Assembly (NCBI GenBank): GCA_021814825.1
Contig: JAKAHS010000003.1
Span: 1-33,957 of the forward strand
Source: a bacterium
Lineage (GTDB): Bacteria; Patescibacteriota; Minisyncoccia; Phycocordibacterales; SBAW01
DNA length: 33,957 nt
Direction of reading: 5' to 3'
Shown in pieces: positions 22,533-29,297 of the stretch. The notes beneath the pieces were generated by a model that saw only the letters and a program-made list of their open reading frames with translations, did no database searches and had not been told where the DNA came from. Both the position numbers and the translations under genes were made by a program. How positions within the stretch are numbered: the stretch's first letter is position 1; every line of letters begins with the position of its first letter.

Positions 22533-22964
22533 ATGAAGATCACCCTCGATGAGTTGCAGAATGTTGCGCGCGATATAGCGATGCGCATTGCCGTGAAAAA
22601 AGATGGCATGGCGTTTCTCATCACGCTTCACGGCGAGCTCGGCGCGGGGAAGACGACCTTCGTGCAGGCGCTGGCGCGCGAGCTTGGCGCAGGGGTGCCG
22701 ATCAAAAGCCCGACCTTCACGCTGATGAAAAAATATCCGATCGAATTCGGTGAGTTCATGAGCTTTGTGCACATCGACGCGTACCGACTCGACGGCGCGG
22801 CACAGTTTGCGGCGCTTCGGCCGGAGGAATTTTTGCAGGACCCTGGAGCGATCGTGTGTGTGGAGTGGCCGGAGCGGGTGGAAGGGGCGCTGCCAAAACC
22901 CGACATCGCGCTCAGCTTCGCGCACGGTGAGAAGGAGAATGAGCGCGAAGTTATTTTTGAATAA
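22533..22964 (+). CDS. tsaE: tRNA threonylcarbamoyladenosine protein TsaE
   Basis: 143 residues. P-loop GELGAGKTT (34-42), the family motif SPTFTLMKKY, HIDAYRL (about 84-90) and VEWPER (about 110). It is the ATPase that works with TsaB and TsaD to make t6A at position 37 of ANN-decoding tRNAs. The length is typical. The start is fixed by the upstream -10. A hairpin follows 4 nt after the stop codon. Confidence 0.94.
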   Translation: MKITLDELQNVARDIAMRIAVKKDGMAFLITLHGELGAGKTTFVQALARELGAGVPIKSPTFTLMKKYPIEFGEFMSFVHIDAYRLDGAAQFAALRPEEFLQDPGAIVCVEWPERVEGALPKPDIALSFAHGEKENEREVIFE

Positions 22965-22968
22965 GAAA

Positions 22969-22994
22969 AACTGCAAGCATTGCTGCTTGCAGTT
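22969..22994 (-). terminator. Terminator of the minus-strand membrane-protein gene
   Basis: Perfect 11-bp stem AACTGCAAGCA/TGCTTGCAGTT with a four-base loop. On the minus strand it runs into TTTCTTATT. The plus side has no U tract, so it serves mainly the gene ending at 23018. Confidence 0.75.
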
Positions 22995-23017
22995 GTGCAC
23001 GGGGTTCGTGCGAGATG

Positions 23018-23461
23018 TTACCGACTCGCCGTGAGGCCGATCGGCAACGAGAGAGCAAGAGGCACCACCTGGTTCTTGTTGTCGAGCATGAAGAACGGCG
23101 GGGGTTCTTTGCTCAAGGACGTAGTCATGACGATCGGAAGGCCGACCCTGCCGGGGTCAGCGACCGTGTAGACGATGCCGTTCCACGTTGCAGAGCAGAC
23201 CGTTTCGTAGGGGACACCTTGCTCTAGCGTGGAAGCCGAAACCAGTGTCTGGATGGTGTTGGTTGCGGCGCTCACTGTTTTTGTTGCGGTGATGAAGGTC
23301 GGCAGGAATAGTAAGCAACTGCCGACGATCGCCACCGCACTCTTCAGAAGTCTCTGCCAAAGCGCCATTTTGGATGAGAACATCATGACGCCGATCGAGA
23401 GTATGACTCCGCCGGCGATCATGATGGAAGCATCACCGGGATTGGTTGTGGTAGGAAACAT
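23018..23461 (-). CDS. Small membrane protein of unknown function
   Basis: 147 residues from the ATG at 23461, chosen because GAGGTG lies six bases upstream; a GTG three codons earlier overlaps that motif. Two hydrophobic helices sit near the N-terminus (about 13-30 and 41-60). They are followed by a soluble region of about 85 residues, probably outside, with strand-like segments (YETVCSATWNGIVYTVADPGRVGLPIVMTTS, KNQVVPLALSLPIG). I do not recognise the family. It has its own Shine-Dalgarno and terminator and so is a single-gene unit. Confidence 0.6.
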   Translation of the reverse strand: MFPTTTNPGDASIMIAGGVILSIGVMMFSSKMALWQRLLKSAVAIVGSCLLFLPTFITATKTVSAATNTIQTLVSASTLEQGVPYETVCSATWNGIVYTVADPGRVGLPIVMTTSLSKEPPPFFMLDNKNQVVPLALSLPIGLTASR

Positions 23462-23599
23462 GGTCTGCACCTCACTATCAAGTTATGGGCTTGCGCCCGA
23501 AGGACTTTCGCTGAGTGCAGACTAGCACATCAAAGCTGCTGCGTCAAGCTGTTCAGCGTGAACGCGGTGCTTATAGGTTAGGTGCGCTGGCAAAGAATT

Positions 23600-23624
23600 A
23601 GCCCACCGCAATACGCAGTGGGCT
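23600..23624 (-). terminator. Hairpin after the repeat-protein gene
   Basis: Stem AGCCCACTGC/GCGGTGGGCT (minus-strand sense) with a five-base loop, followed by AATTCTTTG. The U tract is poor, so termination strength is uncertain. Confidence 0.5.
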
Positions 23625-23646
23625 GTGGTCTGGAGTCGAACAGCGA

Positions 23647-24057
23647 TCATGCCGAATAGATGAGTTCGGCCCACCGCAATTCCCAGATCGACTTCGCTTC
23701 GCTGTCCCTCGGTGACTCGCGGCATTTCTGGCGAGCGACCGCGACGTCAACGCAAGAAGCGGCGTCCGCTTTCGCGCCAGCGTCCGCCAGTTCGACCCAG
23801 CGCGCGTACCAGATCCGCTCCGCTTCGGATCCACTCAGCGGCTCCTTGTACTTCTGGCGAGCGACCGCGATGTCGGTGCAAGAACTGGCATTCGTCCTTG
23901 CGTCGATGTCCATCAACTCGATCCAGCGGACGTACCAGAGCCGCTCCTCCTCTCCGCGGCCACTCGGGACTTCGTTGAACTTTCGATACGCGACAGCCGG
24001 ATCGGTGCAAGCAGCAATCGCCTTTTTGACGCGTGCGGAGACTTTGTGATCAGCCAT
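23647..24057 (-). CDS. Protein of three helical ~40-residue repeats
   Basis: 136 residues, almost wholly three tandem repeats (starting near residues 14, 56 and 98). Each has the pattern Cys-Thr/Val-Asp-x-Ala-Val-Ala, then a basic residue pair, then Gly/Ser-rich turn with Glu, then a helix ending RWxEL (WYVRWIEL, WYARWVEL, WELRWAEL). This predicts two helices per repeat. Similar 'SEA...RWxEL' modules occur in CPR proteins that I know only as uncharacterised. No signal peptide or membrane helix is seen. GGAGGG before the ATG and a promoter at 24101-24130 support expression. It could be a protein-binding scaffold; function is unknown. Confidence 0.65.
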   Translation of the reverse strand: MADHKVSARVKKAIAACTDPAVAYRKFNEVPSGRGEEERLWYVRWIELMDIDARTNASSCTDIAVARQKYKEPLSGSEAERIWYARWVELADAGAKADAASCVDVAVARQKCRESPRDSEAKSIWELRWAELIYSA

Positions 24058-24100
24058 GAGGCTCCCTCCTTTGTGGGTGTTAGGGACGATTCTAAGTTGA

Positions 24101-24130
24101 GATATACCACACAGCGAGCTGTCCCGTCAA
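24101..24130 (-). promoter_or_regulatory. Promoter of the repeat-protein gene
   Basis: TTGACG (-35, 24125-24130) and TATATC (-10, 24101-24106) on the minus strand with 18-nt spacing, followed by a leader of about 40 nt with a strong Shine-Dalgarno. Confidence 0.45.
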
Positions 24131-24150
24131 GCTTCAATGAACGAACATGA

Positions 24151-24156
24151 TATGAT
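24151..24156 (+). promoter_or_regulatory. -10 TATGAT of polA (leaderless)
   Basis: TATGAT lies seven bases before the ATG at 24164 and thus argues against the in-frame ATG at 24137, which would precede the promoter. Confidence 0.5.
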
Positions 24157-24163
24157 GAGACGA

Positions 24164-26560
24164 ATGGCCGCAAAGGAGAAAAAGCGTCTAGTGATCCTCG
24201 ATACGCATGCGATCCTGCATCGCGCGTATCATGCGCTGCCGGATTTTGCCTCAAGCAAGGGCGAACCGACCGGCGCGCTCTACGGACTCACCTCCATGCT
24301 CGTGCGCATTCTCGGCGACCTCAAGCCCGACTATGTCGTGGCGACATTCGATCTTCCGAAGCCGACCTATCGTCATGCGGCGTTCGAAGGATACAAAGCG
24401 GGACGCAAAAAAGCAGAGGATGATCTCGTGGCGCAGATCATCCGTAGCCGCGACGTTATCGCAGCATTCGGCATCCCGGCGTATCAGCATGAAGGCTTCG
24501 AAGCCGATGATGTCATCGGCACGATCGTCGAAAGGCTCAAGAAGGAGAAGAGTCTGGAGATCATCATCGCCTCCGGCGACATGGACACGATGCAACTCAT
24601 CGACGATGCGCGCGTGAAGGTCTATACGCTCAAGAAGGGGATCAACGATACGATCCTTTACGATGAGAAGGCGGTCAAAGAGCGCTACGGCTTTGCGCCA
24701 GAGCTCATCGCCGACTACAAGGGCTTGCGCGGCGATCCGTCCGACAATATACCGGGCGTTGCTGGTGTGGGCGAGAAGACGGCGACCACGCTCATCGCAG
24801 AGTTCGGCACGATCGATAATTTGTATAAGGTTCTCAAGAAAGATCCGCAAAAACTGCTCGACGCCGGTATCAAAGCGGGCATGATCGAAAAATTGAAGGA
24901 ACAGGAAGAAGAAGCGCGCTTCTCGAAGATGCTTGCCGACATCCGCCTCGATGTGCCGATCGATTTCGCGCTGCCCACGGAGGGCTGGAAGACCGCCGCG
25001 AACATGGATCGCATGGTGGCGCTTGCCGGCGAGCTGGATTTTCGCTCGCTCATACCGCGCATCAAAGCGGTGTTCGAGACACGGAGCGACGCAGACGGGA
25101 CGCGGACCGACGCGGAACACGCGCCAGCTGAAGAGCAAGAGGTCGTGCCGAAGAATGAATTCGAGGAAGCGGCACTTGCGGTGTGGGTGCTTGATTCGAG
25201 TGTCACGCAGCCGACGCTCGATGACATCTATCGCGCTGGCGGTTCGAAGAATTTTGCCGCCGCGAAAAAGAACCTTCTCACGAAGATTGCGCAGAATGAC
25301 CTGTCATTCGTGTACGAACATATCGAGCTGCCGGTCGCGCCCGTGCTGCGGCGTATGGAAGAGCGCGGCATGCTGGTCGATCGCGCGTTCTTGGCGAAGC
25401 TCAGCATCGACTATCACAAAAGACTCGATGACATTGCGAAGCGTATTTACGGGTACGCCGGCTCGGAGTTCAATATCAATTCTCCGCGCCAGCTCGGTGA
25501 AGTGCTCTTTGATACGCTCGCACTCACGGCAAAAAATCTCAAAAAGACGAGCGGCGGCGCACGCTCCACCCGCGAGTCGGAATTGGAAAAGATGCGCGAC
25601 CTCCATCCGATCATCGGCGAGGTGCTTGCACATCGCGAGCTTCAAAAATTGCTCTCGACCTACATCGACAACATCCCGACGCTGCTAGATAGAGCAGATC
25701 GTTTGCATACGACCTTCGTGCAGGCTGGTACGACAACCGGACGTCTCGCGTCGCAGGAACCGAATCTCCAGAACATTCCGATCAAAAGCGATCTCGGGCG
25801 CGTGATACGCGGCGCGTTCACTGCCACGGAGGGCTTCACGCTCGTGTCGTTCGACTACTCGCAGATCGAGCTGCGCCTCGCGGCGATCCTCTCCGGCGAC
25901 GAAACGCTCAGCGGCATTTTCAAAGAGGGAGGCGACGTGCATGCAGCTGTGGCGTCGCGCATCTTCGGCATCGATCCGTCGGAGGTGACGCATGAGCAGC
26001 GCCGCCGCGCGAAGGTGATCAACTTCGGCATTCTCTACGGCATGGGCATCAACGCGCTGCGTGAAGGACTCGGCACGTCGCGCAAAGAAGCGCAAGAATT
26101 CTACGATCATTACTTCAATGCATTCCCGCGGCTGGCACAGTATATAGAAGAGACGAAGGCGGATGCGGCGCGCGTCGGCTATACGACGACCATGTTCGGG
26201 CGCCGCCGCTACTTCGAAGGCATCCGCTCGCCGATCCAGTACGTGCGCGCTGCGGCGGAGCGCATGGCAGTCAATGCGCCGCTTCAGGGAACGCAGGCGG
26301 ACATCATCAAGCTCGCGATGATCCGCATCGATGAACTCTTCGAGATCGAAGGCGTGCGCGAGAGTGCGTACATGCTCTTGCAAGTGCACGACGAGCTTCT
26401 CTTCGAGATCCATGAAGGCATGGTGCATACGCTCGCACCGAAGATCCTCGCGATCATGGAGGGTGTGGTGTCCCCGGAAAAGCGGCGCGGCGTTCCGATC
26501 GTGGCGAATGGGAAGGTGGGCAAGAACTGGGGCGAGATGAGCGAGTTGGAAAGTTTATAA
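24164..26560 (+). CDS. polA: DNA polymerase I (5' nuclease + polymerase, no clear proofreading domain)
   Basis: 798 residues from ATG 24164. The 5' flap-nuclease domain (about 1-290) has the acidic metal-site motifs (LDTHAILHRAYHA, GFEADDVIGT, SGDMDTMQL) and the helix-hairpin-helix GVAGVGEKTA. Residues about 290-395 form a short, Glu-rich linker region where a 3'-5' exonuclease (about 190 residues in E. coli) would sit; no DxE exonuclease motif is seen. The polymerase domain follows with motif A FDYSQIELR (Asp564), motif B RRRAKVINFGILYG and motif C VHDE (Asp743). It handles Okazaki fragments and repair, apparently without proofreading. Confidence 0.95.
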   Translation: MAAKEKKRLVILDTHAILHRAYHALPDFASSKGEPTGALYGLTSMLVRILGDLKPDYVVATFDLPKPTYRHAAFEGYKAGRKKAEDDLVAQIIRSRDVIAAFGIPAYQHEGFEADDVIGTIVERLKKEKSLEIIIASGDMDTMQLIDDARVKVYTLKKGINDTILYDEKAVKERYGFAPELIADYKGLRGDPSDNIPGVAGVGEKTATTLIAEFGTIDNLYKVLKKDPQKLLDAGIKAGMIEKLKEQEEEARFSKMLADIRLDVPIDFALPTEGWKTAANMDRMVALAGELDFRSLIPRIKAVFETRSDADGTRTDAEHAPAEEQEVVPKNEFEEAALAVWVLDSSVTQPTLDDIYRAGGSKNFAAAKKNLLTKIAQNDLSFVYEHIELPVAPVLRRMEERGMLVDRAFLAKLSIDYHKRLDDIAKRIYGYAGSEFNINSPRQLGEVLFDTLALTAKNLKKTSGGARSTRESELEKMRDLHPIIGEVLAHRELQKLLSTYIDNIPTLLDRADRLHTTFVQAGTTTGRLASQEPNLQNIPIKSDLGRVIRGAFTATEGFTLVSFDYSQIELRLAAILSGDETLSGIFKEGGDVHAAVASRIFGIDPSEVTHEQRRRAKVINFGILYGMGINALREGLGTSRKEAQEFYDHYFNAFPRLAQYIEETKADAARVGYTTTMFGRRRYFEGIRSPIQYVRAAAERMAVNAPLQGTQADIIKLAMIRIDELFEIEGVRESAYMLLQVHDELLFEIHEGMVHTLAPKILAIMEGVVSPEKRRGVPIVANGKVGKNWGEMSELESL

Positions 26561-26580
26561 AGTTTGTAAAGTTCATAAAG
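26554..26580 (+). repeat. Three near-identical 9-bp units after polA
   Basis: TTTATAAAG, TTTGTAAAG and TTCATAAAG in a row. The first unit contains the polA stop codon. Their position at a gene border resembles the 7-bp array at 8217-8251. Confidence 0.65.
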
Positions 26581-26589
26581 TAGGAACCA

Positions 26590-27264
26590 ATGCTTACGGT
26601 AATAATCGGCGGAACATCAGACGAACGACTCACGGCGCGCCACAAGGCGATGGGCAAAGTCGCGCTCGAAGAACTTGAGGCCGATCGCGCCAGTGTGGGC
26701 GAGCTTGCCTCGCTTGCGGGTACGCCGGCTCTCTGGGGCGGCGCGCAGGCGTACCTATTGCGCGGCGTGTTCGGCTCATCGAAAACCTCTTCGGGTGATG
26801 AAGAGGATGAAGGTGCCCGCGAGATCGATGAGGCAAGGGTTGACCTTCTTGATGTTGCGCAAGGGCTGGTCGAGTCGCCACACATATTTATCATTGAAGA
26901 AGAGAAGATGCTCGCGAGCAAAATAGCGAAACTGACGAATGCTGGAGCGAACGTCGTCTCATTTGAAAAAGCAGAGAAGAAAGAAGCGTTCAATGTGTTC
27001 GCGCTTGCCGATGCCATGGCGCAAGCCGATAAGAAAAAGATGTGGCTGCTTCTTATGCAGGCACTCTGGCAAGGGATTGCGCCGGAGAACATCGCCGGCA
27101 TCTTGGCGTGGAAAGCGCGCACGATGCTCGCGGGCGCACGCACGCCCGCCGAGCGCGCGCGCTGCCACGCGCTCTCGCTTTCGCTCGTGACCATGTACCA
27201 CGACTCCCACCGCGGCGCCGGCGACCTCGCGCTTCTTCTTGAGAAGTTTGCACTGGGGGTGTGA
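26590..27264 (+). CDS. holA: DNA polymerase III delta-like protein (HolA-like, degenerate)
   Basis: 224 residues, well below the about 330 of normal delta. The order of segments fits delta: an N-terminal ATPase-like fold without a P-loop (IIGGTSDERL), HIFIIEEEKMLASKIAKLTNAGANVVSFEKAEKKEAFNVFALADAMAQADKK (like the delta stretch where one domain passes to the next), and a helical C-terminal collar domain (LLMQALWQGIAPENIAGILAWKARTML). It would load the beta clamp with DnaX and delta'. An acidic insert (SSGDEEDEGAREIDE) replaces part of the first domain. It is next to polA. The identification rests on pattern and context. Confidence 0.6.
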   Translation: MLTVIIGGTSDERLTARHKAMGKVALEELEADRASVGELASLAGTPALWGGAQAYLLRGVFGSSKTSSGDEEDEGAREIDEARVDLLDVAQGLVESPHIFIIEEEKMLASKIAKLTNAGANVVSFEKAEKKEAFNVFALADAMAQADKKKMWLLLMQALWQGIAPENIAGILAWKARTMLAGARTPAERARCHALSLSLVTMYHDSHRGAGDLALLLEKFALGV

Positions 27265-27323
27265 GCATTGTCTCGACACTCAAACTTTCATCTGATATTG
27301 TCTGAAAGTGTAAGTTTTAGTTT

Positions 27324-27396
27324 CCGCCCATAGCTCAGTCGGTAGAGCAGCTCCCTTTTAAGGAGACGGTCGTAGGTTCGAATCCTACTGGGCGGA
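27324..27396 (+). tRNA. tRNA-Lys (anticodon TTT)
   Basis: A full 73-nt cloverleaf: acceptor CCGCCCA/TGGGCGG, D stem GCTC/GAGC, anticodon loop CTTTTAA with TTT at 27357-27359, T arm GTAGG-TTCGAAT-CCTAC and discriminator A. CCA is not encoded. The outermost pair of the anticodon stem (G27/A43) is mismatched. Its 3' end is repeated downstream in both orientations. Confidence 0.96.
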
Positions 27397-27408
27397 CAAC
27401 ATAAAGAA

Positions 27409-27432
27409 GCCCGAAGCGTTCAAGCTTCGGGC
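27409..27432 (+). terminator. Hairpin after tRNA-Lys
   Basis: Perfect 9-bp stem GCCCGAAGC/GCTTCGGGC with loop GTTCAA, 12 nt after the tRNA. It is followed by GACTATTATG with no real U tract, so it may be a weak terminator or processing signal. Confidence 0.5.
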
Positions 27433-27441
27433 GACTATTAT

Positions 27442-27573
27442 GTTGTACCGCTCAGTAGGATTCGAAAGCGAGCACGGGCACCCAGCCAGCAGGCTGGGTC
27501 GCGCGAGCATGGCGAAGCGGAGCGAGGAGCGACGGCGACGAGCGAGCGCTTGGCCGCATCCTACTGGGCGGAC
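27442..27573. repeat. Element bounded by inverted copies of the tRNA-Lys 3' end
   Basis: 27442-27466 is an inverted copy of the tRNA 3' end (27377-27400) with one insertion and one substitution. 27558-27573 is an exact 16-bp direct copy of 27382-27397. The two copies face each other as terminal inverted repeats of about 16 bp around roughly 91 bp. The interior is GC-rich, with an ACCCAGCC-AGCA-GGCTGGGT hairpin and many GCGAGCG/GAGCGA words, and no gene. Confidence 0.6.
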
Positions 27574-27595
27574 CATTCAAGACCAAGATTTGTTG

Positions 27596-27876
27596 TCATC
27601 TTGCATACTCTACGCATACAAGCGCGACGGTCGCCAATGCGAGCACGCCAGTCGCCACAGCTAAAATGCAAGTTGCACGCGTGAGAGCTTTTGCTTGCAT
27701 GTCCGCCAACCTGGCAGCTTCAGAAACTGAATCAGACACTTTTGCCGCAGCTTGATTGATAGCCGTGGTCGACTTATCGAGAGAGCGAATAAACACACCT
27801 GCGTGTGCAAACACGTTTGAATTGAGTGCCGAAACCGCGCTTTGTAAATTTTTATGCCATCACTAATATTTTCCAT
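27596..27876 (-). CDS. Small coiled-coil membrane protein with probable frameshift
   Basis: The clear part (27596-27814) codes a helical segment rich in Ala, Ser and Lys (SLDKSTTAINQAAAKVSDSVSEAARLADMQAKAL) and a C-terminal transmembrane helix (ILAVATGVLALATVALVCV). It opens only with a GTG. Upstream, an ATG at 27876 begins MENISDGIK in another frame; adding one base to the A5 run (T at 27849-27853 on plus) joins the two frames smoothly (IKNLQSAVSALNSNVFAH). Either the run is misread, or the gene is broken or slippage-controlled. It follows doxX by 13 nt on the same strand, so it is probably the last gene of that operon. Function is unknown. Confidence 0.5.
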
Positions 27877-27889
27877 CCTTAAGAAAGTT

Positions 27890-28291
27890 TTATAAGTGAA
27901 TATCGAGCGCGAGAGCGCCTCCGCCAAGCGCAATGAGCGAGAGGCAGATCACAAGCATGAGCCATTTGGCGGTCGAGCTAAGCGGCGAGAGGGAGCGCGG
28001 TCGCACGAAAAGATATTTCAGCACGAGCACGGTGCCGACGATCGCGGCGATCTGCGTGTGCCAGCCGACCAGCAGAGCGATCGCAACCGCGTATTCAACG
28101 GCAACAAGGAGCGTCAGTGCTGAGCGCGAGAGCGTGCCGAGAAGCGGCGCGAGCAGTGATTGGTTTTCCGCGCGAGCACGCCACTGGGTTTTTGCGATAC
28201 CGCCGAATACGAATGCGGCCGCCACGCGCAGAAGCGTCGGCACGAAGAATGTATACGAGAACAATTGAGGAATATCAGCCAGTGGATGCAT
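27890..28291 (-). CDS. DoxX-like membrane protein
   Basis: 133 residues with four hydrophobic helices (about 14-30, 57-75, 78-95, 108-128). The pattern PTLLRVAAAFVFGGIAKTQ at the start and VEYAVAIALLVGWHTQIAAIVGTVLVLKY in the middle is that of DoxX/SURF4-type four-helix proteins. Members are small quinone- or redox-linked or stress-related membrane proteins; the exact role here is unknown. It lies 18 nt downstream of the LTD-like gene on the same strand, so they form an operon. Confidence 0.75.
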   Translation of the reverse strand: MHPLADIPQLFSYTFFVPTLLRVAAAFVFGGIAKTQWRARAENQSLLAPLLGTLSRSALTLLVAVEYAVAIALLVGWHTQIAAIVGTVLVLKYLFVRPRSLSPLSSTAKWLMLVICLSLIALGGGALALDIHL

Positions 28292-28309
28292 GGTGTCTTG
28301 TTGAGCTAT

Positions 28310-29230
28310 CTAATAATTCAATCCCGTAATCACTTTGCCTGAAGAGTCGGTGAGGATGATCGAGTCTCCGGTGTTATTCCAAAGCTCTTGTGAAAGTCCG
28401 AGATACACGCGCCACTGCGAGCTGAGGAAGTTGGAGTCGGTCTGATGAGCGGAAACGCAGCCGTTGTAGGTGAAGCGCTCTGTGATGAATTGTGAACAAC
28501 TGGCCGGAGCGTTCGGTGCTGATATAACGCTTTGGCACGGCGCGATCTGAGAGACGGCATACGAACACTGAGAGTTCCCAGCAAGCGACGGCTGCGATGC
28601 GAGCTCTTGCTGCGGCAGCGGACAATTCTGCGAGAGCGACGGAGTGAATGTTTGGAACTGTGCAAGATATGCCGAGCATTTATTCTCACGGAACGAAACG
28701 CCGATCGGTGAGCGCCCGGTCGTGATGATCGCGCTTTGTCCGGGGGCAAGAGAGATCGGACCCTGGCTCGCTGCTTGGCCGGTCTGTGCATAGGTCGCAC
28801 CCTCGCCGATCGTTACCGAATTGCCAGTCCGTGCACTGTGGAGCTGCATGCCGCTGATCATGATCGGACTGCTGTTGGTTCCGCTGGCATAGAGCGTGAT
28901 GTATTCTTGCGACGGATCGCTTGCGTGCACGCCGTCGGCAGAGATGCTTATGAGTCCTCCGCTCGTGTTACCTGTGGTTTGTGATGAACCGGCGCCCGCA
29001 GACCCGATCCCACTTCCTCCTTGCGAGGTCGGGGCAAGGAACGGAAGCCAATTGTGCGGCGTGGTGCTTGAGAGTGGCGACTGCACCGTGAAATGCTGGC
29101 CCGACATGTTCTTGATCGAGACCTTTCCGCCGTTGACGAACCAGAAAAGAACCAGAAGACCGAGAAGGCCGAGAAAGACGATCATGTCTCCCCACGTGTT
29201 GCCACCGCCATCTTTTTTTGCGTCTGCCAT
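28310..29230 (-). CDS. Membrane-anchored protein with lamin-tail-like domain
   Basis: 306 residues. After a short basic start there is one transmembrane helix (about 17-33), then a Ser/Gly-rich linker and a beta-rich region (about 90-180) with EYITLYASGTNSSPIMISGMQLHS, the 'structures persist, then add-on' pattern of lamin-tail (LTD) domains in CPR surface proteins. Five Cys follow in the second half, perhaps disulfide bonded. The C-terminus has WRVYLGLSQELWNNTGDSIILTDSSGKVI, typical of the LTD closing strand. It is probably anchored in the membrane and exposed. A TATACT six bases before the ATG predicts a leaderless start. Confidence 0.65.
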   Translation of the reverse strand: MADAKKDGGGNTWGDMIVFLGLLGLLVLFWFVNGGKVSIKNMSGQHFTVQSPLSSTTPHNWLPFLAPTSQGGSGIGSAGAGSSQTTGNTSGGLISISADGVHASDPSQEYITLYASGTNSSPIMISGMQLHSARTGNSVTIGEGATYAQTGQAASQGPISLAPGQSAIITTGRSPIGVSFRENKCSAYLAQFQTFTPSLSQNCPLPQQELASQPSLAGNSQCSYAVSQIAPCQSVISAPNAPASCSQFITERFTYNGCVSAHQTDSNFLSSQWRVYLGLSQELWNNTGDSIILTDSSGKVITGLNY

Positions 29231-29236
29231 GAAGCT

Positions 29237-29242
29237 AGTATA
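29237..29242 (-). promoter_or_regulatory. -10 TATACT of the LTD-like gene (leaderless)
   Basis: TATACT on the minus strand ends six bases before the ATG at 29230. There is no Shine-Dalgarno. Confidence 0.5.
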
Positions 29243-29297
29243 ACAGTTTTAAGAAATGATCTTTAGCGGCCCGCTTTCGTGGGCGCGATCCGCTCCG

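Noticed and set aside
24137-24163. Earlier ATG for polA at 24137
   Set aside because: It precedes the -10 at 24151-24156, and the added residues have no counterpart in the family.
27440-27575. Second tRNA gene or tRNA with an intron downstream of tRNA-Lys
   Set aside because: Only the T-arm and 3' acceptor are repeated; no anticodon or D arm can be found on either strand.
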